A DNA stretch of 64,000 bases from Tautonia sociabilis (GCF_003977685.1 NZ_RYZH01000028.1:30067-94066), one strand, 5' to 3'; shown: positions 45,490-55,494, counted from the first letter of the stretch. Translations and numbers: made by a program. Notes: a model not told the origin generated them from the sequence alone.

Positions 45490-46341
45490 ATGGCTGGCAT
45501 CGCCCCCGAACCGCTCGCCTTCGGCCCGGCCGCCCGCTCCGGCCGCCGGCCGATGGGACTGGCCTCCCGCCTCCGATTGACGCTCAAGTACTGGCTCTGG
45601 CCCGGGATCAACTGGGTCAGCCGGGACAAGGCCGCCCTCGTTCCCATGCTCCAGCGCGGGTCGGCCGAGGCCCCCATCCGCACCCTCGACTGCGGCTGCG
45701 GCAACGCCTACTTCGCCTTCGAGGCCGCCCGGCGCGGCTCGACGGTCCTCGGTATCACGATCCACGACTGGGAGCGCCGCTCCTGCCAGGAGATGGCCGA
45801 CTTCCTCGGCCCGATCGCCCAGTCGATGGAGTTCCGCGTTCAGCGGCTCGAGGAGCTCGCCCGGGATCCGGCCGCTCGGGGCTCCTTCGACCAGATCCTC
45901 CTGCTCGACGTCATCGAGCACATCCGGGACGACCGAGCCGCCCTGCTCCAGCTCCGAGAGCTGCTCGACGACGACGGCCTCCTCTACATCACCACCCCCG
46001 ACCGGGACTACCAGGCCAACGCCGACCATCTCCGGGTCACCCGCACCGAGGACGGCTGGCACGTCCGCAACGGCTACACCCTGGACCAGCTCGAACGGCT
46101 CGTCGAGGAGTGCGGCCTCGAACCGGTCGACCACCTCCGCTTCGGCACCCTCGGCTCGACGATCGTCACCCGCATCCAGCACTCGGTCTTCCGGTCGGCC
46201 ATCCTGCCGATGACGGTCCTCTGCTTTCCGATGCTGAAGCTGATCGCCTGGCTCGGTTCTCCGTGGAAGGACCGGCACACGATCTTCGTCCTCGCCCGGA
46301 AGCGCAGCGACGCCGAGCTGGCCGCCCGGTCCCGATCCTGA
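45490..46341 (+). CDS. Class I SAM-dependent methyltransferase
   Basis: The 283-residue protein has TLDCGCGNAYFAFEAARRG (motif I), ITIHDW with the acidic residue of motif II, LLLDVIEHIRDDRAALLQLRELLDDDG (motif IV/V) and LYITTPDRD. It resembles methyltransferase domain 11/25 proteins involved in small-molecule or glycolipid methylation. A hydrophobic stretch near residues 235-260 (FRSAILPMTVLCFPMLKLIAW) may allow membrane association. No obvious operon partner is seen. The acceptor is unknown. Confidence 0.85.
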   Translation: MAGIAPEPLAFGPAARSGRRPMGLASRLRLTLKYWLWPGINWVSRDKAALVPMLQRGSAEAPIRTLDCGCGNAYFAFEAARRGSTVLGITIHDWERRSCQEMADFLGPIAQSMEFRVQRLEELARDPAARGSFDQILLLDVIEHIRDDRAALLQLRELLDDDGLLYITTPDRDYQANADHLRVTRTEDGWHVRNGYTLDQLERLVEECGLEPVDHLRFGTLGSTIVTRIQHSVFRSAILPMTVLCFPMLKLIAWLGSPWKDRHTIFVLARKRSDAELAARSRS

Positions 46342-46564
46342 CCGGAGCCTGCTTCCGATCCTTCCTTTCCCAGGGGAACGCCAATTCCCCCGGAGCGGAC
46401 GGCCGGACGGCGACCTGAGCCCTCGAGTCCAGGGGAGCACCCCCCCGGCCCCGCTTTCCCGATTGGCGGTCGACCGCATGGCCGTCGATCAGGGTCGAGC
46501 TCCAACGTCCGGTCGGGGAGGGCCAACGATGAGCGCGACCAGACACCTCCCCGACCCCCGAACG

Positions 46565-47941
46565 TCATCGCCCGCCTTCGCCGCCGACCCCCGCCGCCGG
46601 GTTGGCCGCCTCCACCCACTTCGACCAGCCGACCGGCTGCGTCCACGCCTGCGCCTTCTGGCCCGCGAAGGACGGGTTCTCCGGCGGCAGCGACGACGTG
46701 ACGACCGCCCTCACGTACAGCTCATCGCCGGTCAGCTCGTATCGGGCCGAGGTCCCCTCGGCCGAGGCGAGCACCTTCCCGATCTCGTCCGAGTACCGCC
46801 GGGTCGCGTCGATCGGCGTCCCCTCGTCGTCGAGGACCGGCTCCGAGGCCGTTCCGGCCCCGTTCAGTGTGCCGATGAAGTCGATCCGGTACGAGGCTCC
46901 CTCCTCCGGCTCGACCTCCAGCTCCAGCGCCCCGGCCGCCTCGTCGTATCGGACCTCTCGGAGGGTGACGCCGCTGGAGGCGTAGAAGTCGCCGGCCTGG
47001 ATCGCGTCGATCAGTCGCTCGGGGGTCAGGTGTCGAGACCGGACCATGATCCAGCCCCGGCCGGGGGAGGAGCCCTCGGTGCCGAAGTAGTTATGCGAGT
47101 CGTCGGTCCCCAGGCCGAAGAGCGGGGCCGCCTGGAACCCGGCGATGCGGAGAGTGTTGGCGATGTCCCACATCCGCTCGATCGGCGCGTGCCGTGTGTC
47201 TCCCTGGTGGTTCACCCCGGGGTGGCCGTTGTAGACCTCGAAGAACCGCTCCCGGACCGCCTCGGCCAGCTCCTCGGCCGTGACGCCGTAGCCGAAGTTC
47301 GGGTGGTTCAGGTGCGTGACGATCGGGATGCCCAGCCGCTCGGCCTGCTCCTGGACCGCCTTCAGGTTGTTCTCGATCACCTCCACGACCGAGGAGCCCC
47401 CCTGCGGCGGCACCAGCTCGGCCAGGTTGCTCGCGTTCATGTGGATCGGCTTCCGCTCGAAGCGATCGGTGATCTCCTCCCCCTGGATCAGCAGGAAGCG
47501 GTCGGCCTGCTCGACCAGCGCCCGGTACTCCGACAGCGGGCGGAGCCGCACCTGATCGGTCCCGTCCACCGTCCTCGTCTCGACCCAGGACCGGCCGAAC
47601 CGCGCGACGTACCGATCGAAGGCCCTCCCTCCCGACCTTCGGTCGATCTCCGCCCGGTCCATCCAGCGCGGTCCCTGGCTCAGGACGTTGTGGTCCGACA
47701 GCGCCAGGAAGTGGTAGCCGCGCTGCCGGTACCAGTCGACGATCATCTCCGGGAAGTCGTTGCCGTCGCTCCAGAAGGAGTGCGTGTGCAGGTTCCCCTT
47801 CCACCACCGAGCGGGCGGGTCGGCCGGGACGGCCGGTCCCTCCTCCTCGGAGCCCAGGGCCCCTCCCCTCGGCAGGAGCAGGAGAGCCAGCGGCGCCAGC
47901 CAGCGCCATCGCAATCGAGGGAGGTTTGTTCGGGAGAGCAT
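46565..47941 (-). CDS. Exported PHP-type hydrolase (CehA/McbA-like)
   Basis: The 458-residue protein has a signal peptide (about 1-32) and a PHP-type metal site: GNLHTHSFWSDG, FLALSDHNV, a GEEIT strand, a THLNHPNFGYG segment, and GTDDSHNYFG near residues 300-310. This combination is typical of CehA/McbA-like exported metallo-hydrolases. A C-terminal beta domain of about 120 residues follows. The substrate is not readable; phosphate esters and carbamates are known for relatives. The start is the ATG before LSRTNL; upstream frame is not protein-like. It faces away from the PEP-CTERM gene. Confidence 0.85.
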   Translation of the reverse strand: MLSRTNLPRLRWRWLAPLALLLLPRGGALGSEEEGPAVPADPPARWWKGNLHTHSFWSDGNDFPEMIVDWYRQRGYHFLALSDHNVLSQGPRWMDRAEIDRRSGGRAFDRYVARFGRSWVETRTVDGTDQVRLRPLSEYRALVEQADRFLLIQGEEITDRFERKPIHMNASNLAELVPPQGGSSVVEVIENNLKAVQEQAERLGIPIVTHLNHPNFGYGVTAEELAEAVRERFFEVYNGHPGVNHQGDTRHAPIERMWDIANTLRIAGFQAAPLFGLGTDDSHNYFGTEGSSPGRGWIMVRSRHLTPERLIDAIQAGDFYASSGVTLREVRYDEAAGALELEVEPEEGASYRIDFIGTLNGAGTASEPVLDDEGTPIDATRRYSDEIGKVLASAEGTSARYELTGDELYVRAVVTSSLPPENPSFAGQKAQAWTQPVGWSKWVEAANPAAGVGGEGGR

Positions 47942-48651
47942 GCCGGAGGCCTCGGGAGTCGCAACGGAAGGGATCCGGGCGGGAAGCACGCCGCCCGAGC
48001 CGCCCCAACAGAGTCGACCCGGCAGGCCCGTGTCAAGCCCTCGGGAGGCTCGTCATCAACGCATCCCGACCCTCCCCTTGTCCCCGAACCAAGAGGCCCC
48101 AGGAGCCTCCCGAACCCGCCGTCCGGGCGATCGCCCCGCCCGACGACGCTCCGCCGAGCCAACCGCCGGTCCCCGTCTCTCAGGGCTCGGCCCACGCCCC
48201 CCGGCCCTGCCGAGGAGCCTCACCCGGGAAGCGTCCCCACGCCTCCCGCTCGATTCAATCCGCGCGCAACCGGGACGCGACGCGGGGGAGGCGGCCGTCA
48301 GGTCCCTCCATCCCGTTTTTACCATCCCATTGTCAAAACCGGCAGGACGACAGGTCGATGATTGGAGGAGAGGGCCGCGGCATTCCCGGCAGACCGGAAT
48401 CCGTTCGGTTTTCCGAAGTCATTCTCGATAATCGGGTTTCGCCGATGTCGTCGGACGCCGCGGCCGGCGGGGCCGTCGAGGGAGAGAGCTTTGGCGCGAG
48501 GGTTGCTTCGGTTGATGGTCCCCTCGTCTCCCTTCCCTCCGCGAAGCCCGCCGCACGGTTCCAGTCCCAAGATTGGCCGGGAGCACGGCTGCTCCGGCTC
48601 GCCGACCTGCCTGGAGGCGCGGTCGGCCGTCGCAAGACATGGAGGTCGACG
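47942..48651. other. Large divergent intergenic region
   Basis: 710 bases without a supported gene. The stretch 48300-48450 is AT-richer than its surroundings and includes TTGTCA at 48330-48335 and TCTCGATAATCGG near 48420-48433, possible promoter elements for the PEP-CTERM gene. I see no consensus pair. Confidence 0.4.
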
Positions 48652-49956
48652 ATGATGGTCCGAAGCGCGTTGCTCATCGTCTCGTTCCTGTCCGCCTTCG
48701 TGGCGGTGAGCATGGCTTCGGCCCAGCCGCTTGAGGGTGTCGGCCCGTGGAGCACCCTGGAACAGGTGAACCAGCGGCTCCGGGATCGCCAGGAGCGGTC
48801 GCTCCCGCCCCTCGGCGGAGTCGAGTCGAGCTCCTCCTCCGAGGGCGACTGGTCCGCCCGGCAGCCGCTGCTGATGGGATCGGTGCGGCTGATCGCGGCG
48901 GTGGCGCCGCCGACCCCGACGATCGACCCCGGCCCGGTGCTCCCGGCCGTCTCGTCTCCGACGCCGGAGACGATCCCGGCCCCCTCCCCCGCGCCGGAGC
49001 GCGTCGTCCCGTACAAGCCGCTCGTCCTCGGCTCCCTCTTCTCGATGCTGGGGTCGGCCAACCCGATCCGCCTTCCCGTCGTCTCCCCCTCGCCGGCCAG
49101 CGCTCCGGAGGCCGCCCCGGCTCCGAGCCCGAGCGTCTCCCCGGCCCCGGTGAGCGCTCCGCCGGTTTCCTCGCCGCCGGTGTCGGCTCCTCCCGAGTCG
49201 TCGCCGTTCGCTGCCCCGGCGGTCTCGAAACGGGCCGACGCCTTCCTCAACTTCACCGACGGCTTCTACGCCGGCGCCAGCGACCTCGTCACAGGCACCC
49301 CCGGTCCCTGGCAGGAAAGCCCGGTGGTTGGCCAGGTCTTCGGCGGCACCCCGAGCCAAGCGCAGCGGTCGGGTTTCGAGGCCGACGTCCTGGCCAAGGT
49401 CGAGGAGAACTTCCGCCAGAGCGGCCTGGACGTCGACCTGACCACCGAACCCGGCTCCGCCGCCCACACCCTGAGTGTCGTCTCCGGAGCCCTGGCCCGG
49501 GACAACCCCTCGGCCATCGGCATCGCCGACATCGGCGGCGACGGCTTCACCTTCCTCGACGCCTTCGACCCGAAGGCCATCACCTCGGTCGACTCACTCG
49601 AGAACGCGGTCGCCAACAATATCTCCCACGAGCTGATGCACGCCTTTGGCGTCGATTTCCACGATGCGAGCGGCCAGACGATCGACTCGGGCACCATTCG
49701 CTGGGATCTGCTCACCCGGGACGACCTCGCCTTCAGCGCCGACGCCGTCGCCCTGCTCGCGTCGAAGAACTTCCAAGAGCGCTGGGACGCCCTCGCTCTG
49801 GTCGGGCTCCAGCAGTCCGAGCACGGCAACGGCTGCGCCTGCCACTCCGGGGCGATGGCCACTCCGGAGCCCACCACCTGGGTCATGTGGACCCTGGCCC
49901 TCGGGGGGGCCGTCTGGTCCGGGCGTCGCTACCGCCGGGGCCGCGTCGCCTCCTGA
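48652..49956 (+). CDS. PEP-CTERM exported protein with an HExxH metalloprotease-like motif
   Basis: The 434-residue protein has a signal peptide (about 1-24), a low-complexity Pro/Ser/Ala region (about 90-185), a domain of about 200 residues, and a C-terminal PEP-CTERM signal: PEP at 405-407, a hydrophobic helix and an Arg cluster. The domain contains SHELMHAFGVDFHD (H326-D338), an HExxHxxG metal motif like that of metzincin-type metalloproteases, though the third ligand is Asp335 or His337 and not in the canonical place. The ATG at 48652 has GGAGGT 5 bases upstream. PEP-CTERM signals are cleaved by exosortases; I see no exosortase gene in this window. A protease role is a prediction. Confidence 0.78.
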   Translation: MMVRSALLIVSFLSAFVAVSMASAQPLEGVGPWSTLEQVNQRLRDRQERSLPPLGGVESSSSSEGDWSARQPLLMGSVRLIAAVAPPTPTIDPGPVLPAVSSPTPETIPAPSPAPERVVPYKPLVLGSLFSMLGSANPIRLPVVSPSPASAPEAAPAPSPSVSPAPVSAPPVSSPPVSAPPESSPFAAPAVSKRADAFLNFTDGFYAGASDLVTGTPGPWQESPVVGQVFGGTPSQAQRSGFEADVLAKVEENFRQSGLDVDLTTEPGSAAHTLSVVSGALARDNPSAIGIADIGGDGFTFLDAFDPKAITSVDSLENAVANNISHELMHAFGVDFHDASGQTIDSGTIRWDLLTRDDLAFSADAVALLASKNFQERWDALALVGLQQSEHGNGCACHSGAMATPEPTTWVMWTLALGGAVWSGRRYRRGRVAS

Positions 49957-50335
49957 TGCCGGATGGAAGCTCCGAGATCGGTGATCGGTCGGGGCGGCCC
50001 GAGCGCCCCGACCCGTTCGTTCCCCTGGCTCGGCCGGATCGCTCCCTCCCCTCCCGTTCGAGTGCCGCCGCTCTCCAGGGGAACGCCGCAGCGCCGCGGC
50101 AGGATCCCTCGCCGAGCGGCCCCGTCGCGTCCGCCCGCCGACCGACGCCCAGTGCCGGTCAGGTCGACCGAGGCCGGTCCTATCGATCCGACCCGTCCCG
50201 TTGCATAATGCGGGTCGCGATTGATCGAGCGATCGCCCCGACCAGCGATGCCGATGATCGGGAGCGATCGCCGCGCCTCCTCCGAGGCGATCCTCCTCCG
50301 CATCCCGATCCCCCGCCCCTGCCGAGGACGCCCCC
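49957..50335. other. Intergenic region
   Basis: No gene is supported. A TTGCATAATG patch at 50201-50210 contains a CATAAT -10-like element about 125 bases before the next ATG, without a good -35. Nothing else is seen. Confidence 0.4.
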
Positions 50336-53263
50336 ATGCGGCCGAGCCCCCTCGTCCTCCTGCCTCTCCTGCTGGCGCTCCCCTGCCTCGCCGACGACGC
50401 CCCCCGGCTCGTCGATGGCCGGTTCGGCCAGGCCCTCGACGCCCGAGCAGGCGGTTACATCGCCCCCACCGACGACCGCTTCGGCACCCGGCCGGTTTCG
50501 ATCGAGCTCTGGGCCCGCCTGCTCGACCGAGACGCCGGCGCCGTGCTGCTCTCGAACGAGGCCCCGGCCTCCGGCACCCACTGGGAGCTGGTCATCCTCC
50601 CCGGCTCGGCCGCTCTGGCCTTCCGGGCCCCCGGCATGACTCCGCCGGTCGTCTCGGCCGAGGGGCCGATCGGAGACGGCCGGTGGCACCACCTCGCCGC
50701 GCTGGTCGAGCCCGATCGCGTTCGCCTCGTCGTCGACGGCCAGACCCGGGCCGACCTTCCGGTGGCCCCCCGCCCCTTCCCCTCCCAGCGGAGCGGCCTG
50801 GCCGTCGGCACCCGCATCGAGGACCGCTCTCCGAACGCCGCGATGATCGACGACGTCCGCATCTCCTCCGGCCTCCGAGACGTCATCGCTCCCCCCGAGT
50901 CGGCGCTGGTCGTCGACGATCGGACGATCGCCCTCTGGAGCTTCGACGAGTCCGAGGCCGACTACCTCGCCCGCTGGACTCCCGGAGGCGAAACCAACCA
51001 GCGCGGCCTGCCCTACCCGCACCGCTACGCCGACTACGAGTTCATGACCGACGACGACTGGATCGACGGCCGCTGGCAGCAGACCGACGTCGGCCCCTTC
51101 GCCTCCCACTCGACCCTCCTCCCCAACCGCCAGGTCGGCCCGAAGGGGCTCACCCTCTTCCTTGGCCCCGAGCGCTCCTCCGCCGCCCTCTTCGACCTCG
51201 AGCGCTGCTCGGTCGTCGCCGCGCTTTCCCCCTCCTCCTGGAGGAGGGATCCGATGCGATTCGGGCTGCTCCGCAAGCCGACCCTCGAGGGCCGGCTCCT
51301 CTCCTACGTCGCTCCGGCCAAGACCTGGCGCCATCCCCCCGCCGACGGCTCGGCCGACGCCCTCCCCCTCGATCGCACCGAGGTCGACTACCGAGGCCTT
51401 CGCCTGCACGGCGATCGGGTCCTGCTCTGCTACGACCTGCTCGGCGGGGTCGTCGAGGAGACCTGCGCCGAGGAACGCGCCGAAGAGCTGGTCGCCGTCG
51501 CCCGGCACCTCCGGATCGAAGGCCTCGACGCCCCCGCCTGGCTCACCCTGGCCGAGCTGTCCGAGCCCGTCTCGATCGCCGTTGAGGACGGCCTGGTCCT
51601 CGCCTCCTCGTCGGGAGACGACGGCGCCGTTCAGGCCGTCGCCCTTGTGTCCGGGACCGGGACCGGGAACGGGGCTGGGTCTGGGCCGCTCCTCCTGGAG
51701 GCCCGGGGGGGAGACGTGATCCTTCCCCTCTCCGCCGGAGACTGCTCGGCCACGGTCCTCCTGTGGTCCGGGCCCGCCGACCAGCTCTCCTCGTTCGAGG
51801 CCCTGGCCCGATCCCGGCCCGCTCCCCCCGAGTTCGACACGCTCCGCCTCCCCGGCCCCCGCCGATGGGGACAGCCGATTGTTCCCGGCGGCACCCTCGG
51901 CGACGACGACGGCCGCTCCCCCTTCATCATCGACACCATCGCCGTTCCGACCGACAACCCCTTCCGAGCCCTTCTGTTCATCTCCGCCCTCGACTTCTTC
52001 CCCGACGGCTCCGCCGCCGTCGCCACCGCCCACGGCGACGTCTGGATCGTTCGGGGGCTCGACGGCGACCTCCGGCACGCCTCCTGGCAGCGCTTCGCGA
52101 CCGGGCTCTACCAGCCCCTCGGCCTGAAGGTGGTCGAGGGGAAGGTCATCGTCCTCGGCCGAGACCAGCTCACCCGGCTGCACGACGACAACGGCGACGG
52201 CGAGGCCGATTTCTACGAATCGTTCAACAACGACCTGATCATCCAGGGGGTCGACCACGCCTTCGCCATGAGGCTGGAGACCGACCCCGACGGCAACTTC
52301 TACTTCCTCAAATCCGGAGCCGGCCCCCACGGCAGCGCCCTGCTCCGCGTCTCCCCCGACGGCTCCCGGCTCGACGTCGTCGCCCGGGGCTTCCGCCACC
52401 CCTACGGCCTCGGCGTCGGACCCCAGGGCCAGATCACCGTGGCCGACAACGAGGGGAACTGGGTCCCCTCCTCCAAGATCGACCTGATCCGATCGGGCGG
52501 CTTCTACGGCTTCCTCGGCTCCGCCGCCGAGGCCCCCGACGGCCTCCGGCCCGATCCCCCGCTCTGCTTCATCCCCAAGGTGGCCGACAACTCGTCCGGA
52601 GGCCAGGTCTGGGTCACCAGCAACCGCTGGGGAGACTACCACCGAGGCGGCATGCTCCATCTCTCCTGGGGCCGCTGCACCCTCCACGCGGTCCTCCAGG
52701 ACGAGGTCGATGGCGTTCCTCAGGCCGCCACCGTCCGGTTCCCCGGCCTGACCTTCCGCTCCGGATCGGCAGAGGCCGCCTTCAGCCCCGCCGACGGCCA
52801 GCTCTATGTCGTCGGCCTCAACGGTTGGCAGACCGGTGCCGTCGCCGACGGCAGCTTCCAGCGCGTTCGGGCTACGGGGCGTTCCGTCGCCATGCCCTCC
52901 GCCTTCCAGGCGTTCGAGGACGGCCTGAAGCTCACCTTCTCCGTCCCCATCGACCCCCAGACCGCCGCCGATCCCCGCCGCTATCGAGCCGAGCGCTGGA
53001 ACTACCGATGGTCCGGCACCTACGGCTCCTTCCACTACTCCCCGTCCGACCCCTCCCGGATCGGTCACGACCCCGTCCCCATCACCGCCGCCGAGCCCCT
53101 GCCCGACGGCCGCGGCGTCTTCCTCCGCGTCCCCGACCTGGCTCCCGTCGACCAGCTCTGGCTCGCCACCGACCTCCTCGACGCCGACGGCTCCCCCCTC
53201 CGCTTCGACCTCTACGCCACCCTCCACGCCCTCCGGCCCCCGATCTCGGAATCCCCCGACTAA
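50336..53263 (+). CDS. Large secreted LamG and beta-propeller protein (DUF6797-like)
   Basis: The 975-residue protein has a signal peptide (about 1-19), a LamG/concanavalin-like domain (about 22-190: GDGRWHHLAALVEPDRVRLVVDG is a LamG signature), a middle DUF6797-like region, and a beta-propeller of PQQ/glucose-sorbosone dehydrogenase-like type (about 560-800: FFPDGSAAVATAHGDVW, LRVSPDG, GFRHPYGLGV, ADNEGNWVPSSKID). Such planctomycete/verrucomicrobial proteins are linked with extracellular carbohydrate use. No c-type haem motif is present. The reaction is unknown. Convergent with the ABC exporter gene, with a strong hairpin between. Confidence 0.85.
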   Translation: MRPSPLVLLPLLLALPCLADDAPRLVDGRFGQALDARAGGYIAPTDDRFGTRPVSIELWARLLDRDAGAVLLSNEAPASGTHWELVILPGSAALAFRAPGMTPPVVSAEGPIGDGRWHHLAALVEPDRVRLVVDGQTRADLPVAPRPFPSQRSGLAVGTRIEDRSPNAAMIDDVRISSGLRDVIAPPESALVVDDRTIALWSFDESEADYLARWTPGGETNQRGLPYPHRYADYEFMTDDDWIDGRWQQTDVGPFASHSTLLPNRQVGPKGLTLFLGPERSSAALFDLERCSVVAALSPSSWRRDPMRFGLLRKPTLEGRLLSYVAPAKTWRHPPADGSADALPLDRTEVDYRGLRLHGDRVLLCYDLLGGVVEETCAEERAEELVAVARHLRIEGLDAPAWLTLAELSEPVSIAVEDGLVLASSSGDDGAVQAVALVSGTGTGNGAGSGPLLLEARGGDVILPLSAGDCSATVLLWSGPADQLSSFEALARSRPAPPEFDTLRLPGPRRWGQPIVPGGTLGDDDGRSPFIIDTIAVPTDNPFRALLFISALDFFPDGSAAVATAHGDVWIVRGLDGDLRHASWQRFATGLYQPLGLKVVEGKVIVLGRDQLTRLHDDNGDGEADFYESFNNDLIIQGVDHAFAMRLETDPDGNFYFLKSGAGPHGSALLRVSPDGSRLDVVARGFRHPYGLGVGPQGQITVADNEGNWVPSSKIDLIRSGGFYGFLGSAAEAPDGLRPDPPLCFIPKVADNSSGGQVWVTSNRWGDYHRGGMLHLSWGRCTLHAVLQDEVDGVPQAATVRFPGLTFRSGSAEAAFSPADGQLYVVGLNGWQTGAVADGSFQRVRATGRSVAMPSAFQAFEDGLKLTFSVPIDPQTAADPRRYRAERWNYRWSGTYGSFHYSPSDPSRIGHDPVPITAAEPLPDGRGVFLRVPDLAPVDQLWLATDLLDADGSPLRFDLYATLHALRPPISESPD

Positions 53264-53274
53264 CGGCCGCTCCC

Positions 53275-53313
53275 CCTTGCCTCCCCTCCCTCCTCGAGGG
53301 ACGGGAGGCAAGG
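53275..53313. terminator. Hairpin terminator between convergent genes
   Basis: An 11-bp perfect stem, CCTTGCCTCCC and GGGAGGCAAGG (53275-53285/53303-53313), with a 17-base loop that has its own small CCCTC-GAGGG stem. It follows the stop of the LamG gene by 11 bases. No U-tract is present on either strand, so factor involvement is possible. Confidence 0.6.
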
Positions 53314-53416
53314 CCAGCGTCGCCGGCCATGCCCTCCGGTTCCGTCCCCCCTCCCCAGTCGAGGACGTCCGAAACCATCGTCGCGACGTCCGTCGGCCGG
53401 TCGTCGCTTCCATTCC

Positions 53417-53480
53417 TCTCTGGTGTCGGTTCTCTCTGGTTTCTGTTTTCTCTGGTTTCTGTTTTCTCTCGTTTCTGTTC
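53417..53480. repeat. Four 16-base tandem units, pyrimidine-rich
   Basis: Units start at 53417, 53433, 53449 and 53465. The second and third are identical; the first and last differ by a few bases. GC content is near 45 percent, much lower than the surroundings. It lies 89 bases beyond the end of the ABC exporter gene. Confidence 0.85.
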
Positions 53481-53568
53481 TCCGTTCCCGCTCGCCCGCA
53501 CCCCCTCTCGACTCCTCCCCTCCCTCTCGAAACGGTCATCCTCCGTCTCCGCCCCGAGCGACCTTCCC

Positions 53569-55494
53569 TCAGAGCCCTTCCTCCAGCCGCTGCAACTCCA
53601 CCATATCCCGATACAATCCGCTCCGTTCGATCAGCTCGTCGTGCCCTCCGGCCTCGACCACTTCTCCTCCCTCCAGCACGAGGATCCGATCCGCTTCCCG
53701 GATTGTGCTCAGGCGGTGCGCGATCACGAACGAGGTTCGGTCGCGCATCAGGTCCGCCAGCGCCCGTTGGATCAGCCGTTCGCTTTCGGAGTCGAGGTTG
53801 CTGGTCGCCTCGTCCAGGATGAAGATCACCGGGTCCGCCAGGATCGCCCGGGCGATCGCCAGGCGCTGCCGCTGCCCGCCGCTGAGGCGGACGCCCCGCT
53901 CTCCGATCAGCGTGTCGTAGCCGTCGGGCAGCGCCTCGATGAACGCCGCCGCGTTCGCCGCCCGGGCCGCCTCCTCGATCTGCTCCCGGGACGCCCGGCG
54001 ATCCGAGTACGCGATGTTCTCCGCCACCGTCCCATCGAACAGGAAGACGTCCTGCTCCACGATCCCCAGCAGCCGGCGGTAGCATTGCAGGTCGATCTCC
54101 CTCAGGTCCCTGCCGTCCAGCCGGATCGACCCCGCCGTCGGGTCGTAGAACCGAGCGATCAGGTTGCAGAGGGTCGTCTTCCCCGCGCCGCTCCTGCCCA
54201 CCAGGGCGATCGTCTCCCCCGGCTCGACGTCCAGGTCGATCCCCCGGATCACCTCCTGGTCGTGCCCCGGGTACGCGAACCGGACCCCGTCGAGGGTGAT
54301 CCGGCCCGCCACGCGGTGCTTGCGGACCGGGATCGCCCCCGGGTGCGAGGCCAGCTCCTCCGGCTCGGCCAGCAGGTCGAGCACGCGGTCGAACCCCGAC
54401 AGGTTGTTCTGCAGCGCCGTCATGTTCGCCGCCAGCACGGCGATCGGCTCCAGCAGCATGGCCAGGTAGACCAGGAACATCATCAGGTCACCCGGCGAGA
54501 GCTCCCCCCGCAGCACCTGCCAGCCGCCGTAGAGCAGCAGCGCCCCCGAGGCCGTCGGCATGAGCAGGTCCCAGAACAGGTCGAACGCCCGGGCCCGGTA
54601 CCAGCCGAGCATCTCCAGCCGGGTCAGCAGGTGGCTCTCCAGCACGAACCGGGTCGCCTCGGTCTTCTGCCGGCCGAAGGCGCGCACCACCCGCATGCCG
54701 CCGAAGGTCTCAGTGCTCTTGGCGTCGATCTCCTGCCGCTGCCTCCTCGCCCTCCGGTGGATCGGCCGCAGGACCACGTTCCAGAGCCGGTCCGCCCAGT
54801 ACGCCATCGGGACCAGCCCGATCGCCCCCAGCAGGAACCGCCAGTCCACCCAGGCCAGGATCACCAGCCCTCCGGCGAGCTGCGTCACCGCCCGCCACGG
54901 GTTGTACACCATGTTGAAGACCATCTCGCCGGGAGCCCCGGCGTCGTCCCGGATCAGGCTCGACAACCCCCCCGACTTCAACTGGGAGATCCGGTGCAGC
55001 GGCAGCCGAGACGCATGCTCGAACACCCTCCTCCGCACCCTCACTTGCAACTGCTTGGCCACCACCGTCGCCCGCCAGCGCCCCCAGACCCCCAGCAGCG
55101 CTCCGAGCACCGACACCCCGAAGACCACCGCCACCACCCCGGCCAGCTTCCCCAGGCTCGACGACGGGATCGGCACCCATCCCGGCACCGACTCCGGCAA
55201 CGGCCTCGCCAGCAGGACGTAGTCGATCACCACCTTCGTCGCCGCCGGGGGGATCAGCCGCAGCAGCGTGCCGATCGTCAGCGTCCCCAGCGCGAACGCC
55301 ACCGCTCCCCGGTGCCCCCGCATCAGGAGGAACAGCGCTCGGTACAGTTCCCAGACCGACCGGTGCCTCGGCCTCGCCGCGTCCGGCCCCCGTTCGATCG
55401 CCCCCGCCCCTCGGCCGATCGTCCCTCCCGCCTCCCGTCGCGATCGGATCTCCTCCTCCCGCCTCCTACTGGAAACCCAGTGCCCCTCGCTCAA
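53569..55494 (-). CDS. ABC exporter, membrane and ATPase domains fused (MsbA-like)
   Basis: The 641-residue type IV exporter half-transporter has six transmembrane helices (about 55-345) and a nucleotide-binding domain (about 385-630): VGRSGAGKTTLCNLIARFYDPT (Walker A), VEQDVFLFDGTV (Q loop), RLSGGQRQRLAIARAIL (signature) and FILDEATSNLDSESE (Walker B and D loop), then IAHRLST (H loop). The disordered Arg/Gly N-terminus is about 45 residues longer than usual. Such exporters flip lipids or drugs as homodimers. The substrate cannot be stated. Confidence 0.95.
   Translation of the reverse strand: MSEGHWVSSRRREEEIRSRREAGGTIGRGAGAIERGPDAARPRHRSVWELYRALFLLMRGHRGAVAFALGTLTIGTLLRLIPPAATKVVIDYVLLARPLPESVPGWVPIPSSSLGKLAGVVAVVFGVSVLGALLGVWGRWRATVVAKQLQVRVRRRVFEHASRLPLHRISQLKSGGLSSLIRDDAGAPGEMVFNMVYNPWRAVTQLAGGLVILAWVDWRFLLGAIGLVPMAYWADRLWNVVLRPIHRRARRQRQEIDAKSTETFGGMRVVRAFGRQKTEATRFVLESHLLTRLEMLGWYRARAFDLFWDLLMPTASGALLLYGGWQVLRGELSPGDLMMFLVYLAMLLEPIAVLAANMTALQNNLSGFDRVLDLLAEPEELASHPGAIPVRKHRVAGRITLDGVRFAYPGHDQEVIRGIDLDVEPGETIALVGRSGAGKTTLCNLIARFYDPTAGSIRLDGRDLREIDLQCYRRLLGIVEQDVFLFDGTVAENIAYSDRRASREQIEEAARAANAAAFIEALPDGYDTLIGERGVRLSGGQRQRLAIARAILADPVIFILDEATSNLDSESERLIQRALADLMRDRTSFVIAHRLSTIREADRILVLEGGEVVEAGGHDELIERSGLYRDMVELQRLEEGL

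Larger units (their letters stand above)
53264..53568. other. Convergent intergenic region
   Basis: Holds a strong hairpin terminator (53275-53313) and a pyrimidine-rich 16-base tandem repeat (53417-53480). No gene is seen. Confidence 0.5.

Noticed and set aside
50180..54085. 1301-codon minus-strand frame, longest in the window
   Set aside because: It is antisense to the LamG gene and runs into the ABC exporter gene; low-complexity translation without a domain.
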